Assembly (NCBI GenBank): GCA_003242605.1
Contig: QGUZ01000118.1
Location: forward strand, 1-13,892
Length of the DNA stretch: 13,892 bases
Direction: 5' to 3'
Origin: Actinomycetota bacterium
Lineage (GTDB): Bacteria; Actinomycetota; Actinomycetes; Streptosporangiales; Streptosporangiaceae
The notes below the pieces were generated by a model that was not told where the DNA came from, made no database searches, and was given only the letters and a program-made list of their open reading frames with translations. Every line of letters begins with the position of its first letter. Position 1 is the first letter of the stretch. The position numbers and the translations under genes are program-made. Positions 12,448 to 13,892 of this stretch are shown piece after piece.

Positions 12448-13892
12448 TCTCGATCCGGCGATCTGCGACTGCTTCGGACGAATGCGCACAGCCCGTCGTA
12501 CTTCACGCTGATGCGGGACTACGTGTCGGGGGAGCAGTCCGACCTGATCGACTTCTGCATCCCGTGCAACCCGTACTTCCCCACGCCGGCGATGTTCGAG
12601 CGGCTGCAGCGGAACCTGGAGACGATCCTCAAGTACTACCCGAGCGACGCCGACACGATCACCGCCGAGCTGTGCAACACGCTGGGACTGCAGCCCGCGA
12701 CCGTGGCGATGGGCAACGGTTCGACCGAGCTGATCACGTGGATCGACCACCTGCTGGTGCGCGAGAGCCTGGCGGTGCCGATTCCCACCTTCGGGCGGTG
12801 GACCGACCAGCCGCTGGAGACCGGCAAGCGGGTGGACATGTACCCGCTGCTGGAGAGCCAGGGCTTCCGGCTGGACGTCGACAGCTTCGTGCGGTTCGTG
12901 CGGAACCGCGGCTCCCGGGTGGCGGTGATCTGCAACCCGAACAACCCGGACGGCGGCTTCGTGGCGCGCAAGGACGTGGTGCGCATGCTCGACGCGCTCC
13001 ACGACCTCGACCTCGTGGTGGTGGACGAGTCGTTCATCGACTTCGTGGACGCCGAGCCGTACCGGAGCGTGGTCGAGGAGGCGGCGATCCGGCCGAACGT
13101 GATCGTGCTGAAGAGCCTGGGGAAGAACTTCGGGCTGCACGGCATCCGGTTCGGCTACCTGGTCTCCAACCCGGCGCTCGCGGGGACGATCCGGAAGGCG
13201 CTGCCGAAATGGAACCTGAACTCCTTCGCCGAGGTCGTCGTGTTCATGCTGAAGGAGTATCAGGAGGAGTACTACAACAGCCTCCGGCTCGTCGCCCGCG
13301 ACCGGCAGCTCATGTACGAGCAGCTGTCCCAGCTGCCCGGGCTCACCGTCTACCCCTCCCAGGGCAACTTCATCATGATCAAACTGCCGGACGGGCGGGA
13401 CGGGGTCGAGCTGCGTGACTTCCTGCTCACCCACTTCGGCGTGTACGTGCGCGAGTGCGGCAACAAGCTGGGCACCACGAGCCAGTTCCTGCGCCTGGTG
13501 GTCCGGCCGCAGCCGGACGTGCAGCGGCTGCTCAACGGGCTGTTCGCGTTCCTGTACGGGATGGACACGGCGACGGCGCCCACCGTCCAGGCCCAGCAGG
13601 TGGGCGCGAACGGGCGGCACCAGGTGGGCGCCCACCGCAAGCCGGAGGTGGCCCACGAGCAGCGGCCCTCGCTCACCGCGGGGAACCCGGACGCGGCGTG
13701 GGCGTCCGGGCTCGCCGGCATCACCAGCCCGCGGCCGGCCGCGCTCGCCGGCGCCGGGACCTCCCGGCCCGCCGGGCTGTCCGATCCCGCCGTCCCGGCC
13801 GCCGCGGCCGCCGCCACCGGGCCGATTCCGCAGGCGGCGTCGGTCACGACCACCGGGCCGATTCCGCAGGCGGCGTCGGTCACGACCACCGG
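12445..13892 (+). CDS. HisC-like PLP-dependent aminotransferase with low-complexity repeat tail (3' end cut by window)
   Basis: Residues 1-372 form a fold-type I class I/II aminotransferase, nearest to histidinol-phosphate aminotransferase in style. GNGSTELI (90-97) binds the cofactor phosphate, and NPNNPDG (164-170) and VVDESFIDF (192-200, Asp194) contact the pyridine ring. Lys227 in SLGKNFGLHGIRFGY is the Schiff-base lysine, and Arg350 in FLRLVVRP should bind the substrate carboxylate. The N-terminus RTNAHSPSYFTLMRDYVSGE is unlike ordinary HisC and resembles a conserved actinobacterial subgroup of unknown substrate. From about 373 the protein becomes an Ala/Gly/Pro/Gln tail that ends, within this window, in identical copies of TGPIPQAASVTT. 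The TTG start is fixed by GAGGAGGAG. No stop codon is reached. A hairpin separates it from the GCS2-type gene, so shared transcription is doubtful. Confidence 0.85.
   Translation, partial: MSRSGDLRLLRTNAHSPSYFTLMRDYVSGEQSDLIDFCIPCNPYFPTPAMFERLQRNLETILKYYPSDADTITAELCNTLGLQPATVAMGNGSTELITWIDHLLVRESLAVPIPTFGRWTDQPLETGKRVDMYPLLESQGFRLDVDSFVRFVRNRGSRVAVICNPNNPDGGFVARKDVVRMLDALHDLDLVVVDESFIDFVDAEPYRSVVEEAAIRPNVIVLKSLGKNFGLHGIRFGYLVSNPALAGTIRKALPKWNLNSFAEVVVFMLKEYQEEYYNSLRLVARDRQLMYEQLSQLPGLTVYPSQGNFIMIKLPDGRDGVELRDFLLTHFGVYVRECGNKLGTTSQFLRLVVRPQPDVQRLLNGLFAFLYGMDTATAPTVQAQQVGANGRHQVGAHRKPEVAHEQRPSLTAGNPDAAWASGLAGITSPRPAALAGAGTSRPAGLSDPAVPAAAAAATGPIPQAASVTTTGPIPQAASVTTT
13816..13892 (+). repeat. perfect 36-bp tandem repeats in the aminotransferase tail
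   Basis: Two identical 36-base copies (13816-13851 and 13852-13887) are followed by the first five bases of a third at the window edge. The period is in frame and encodes the 12-residue unit TGPIPQAASVTT. Identity at the nucleotide level, including third positions, implies recent copying or ongoing slippage. The array continues for an unknown length beyond the window. Confidence 0.9.

Noticed and set aside
11881..13656. Long minus-strand open frame opposite the aminotransferase gene
   Set aside because: It is His/Val/Gln/Arg-rich shadow sequence. The plus strand has all PLP-enzyme motifs and a strong ribosome site.
13816..13892. CRISPR-like array at the window end
   Set aside because: The 36-base units are directly adjacent with no spacers and are in frame with the aminotransferase.

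Overview
The window is chromosomal DNA from a very high-GC actinomycete. Almost every third codon position is G or C, GTG and TTG starts are used, and glgC and glgM are divergent as in mycobacteria and other Actinobacteria. The style fits Streptosporangiales or a neighbouring order, but that placement is inferred from gene style only. I see no rRNA, tRNA, CRISPR array, transposase, phage gene or other obvious mobile element.

Layout. Bases 1-149 hold no gene, only a 26-bp perfect palindrome. Positions 150-2719 (minus) carry two genes overlapping by four bases: a small two-helix membrane protein with a coiled-coil tail, then a 670-residue protein ending in a family 2 glycosyltransferase domain. 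The 484-bp gap upstream of them (2720-3203) holds three TGTGA-type repeats at an exact 11-bp period, a four-unit 14-bp tandem repeat, and GC hairpins beyond the glgC stop. Then come glgC (3204-4439, minus) and glgM/glgA (4530-5708, plus), divergent across 90 bp, followed by a YfiH/PgeF multicopper-fold purine nucleoside phosphorylase gene (5763-6473, plus). Converging on it from the right are a broken YCII-domain gene (6547-7107, minus) and a GNAT-like acetyltransferase gene (7146-8300, minus).

The right half holds a membrane-anchored Pro/Arg/Ala-rich protein (8626-9567, plus), a 521-bp gap without a convincing gene, a DUF2267 gene (10089-10517, minus), a GCS2-type glutamate-cysteine ligase family gene (10754-12208, plus), and a HisC-like PLP aminotransferase (12445 to the window end, plus). 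The aminotransferase has a low-complexity tail with perfect 36-bp repeats that the window edge cuts.

How the genes work together. GlgC makes ADP-glucose, and GlgM uses it to make maltose 1-phosphate (the GlgE route to alpha-glucan) or to extend glucan. The glycosyltransferase and membrane protein look translationally coupled and may act together at the membrane. The other genes look like independent housekeeping or accessory units. No complete new multi-gene system is evident. The strongest unusual signals are the YCII gene broken by a 14-bp tandem duplication and a compensating 2-base loss, the 11-bp repeats upstream of the glycosyltransferase unit, a run of genes that look leaderless, and the repeat tail on the aminotransferase.
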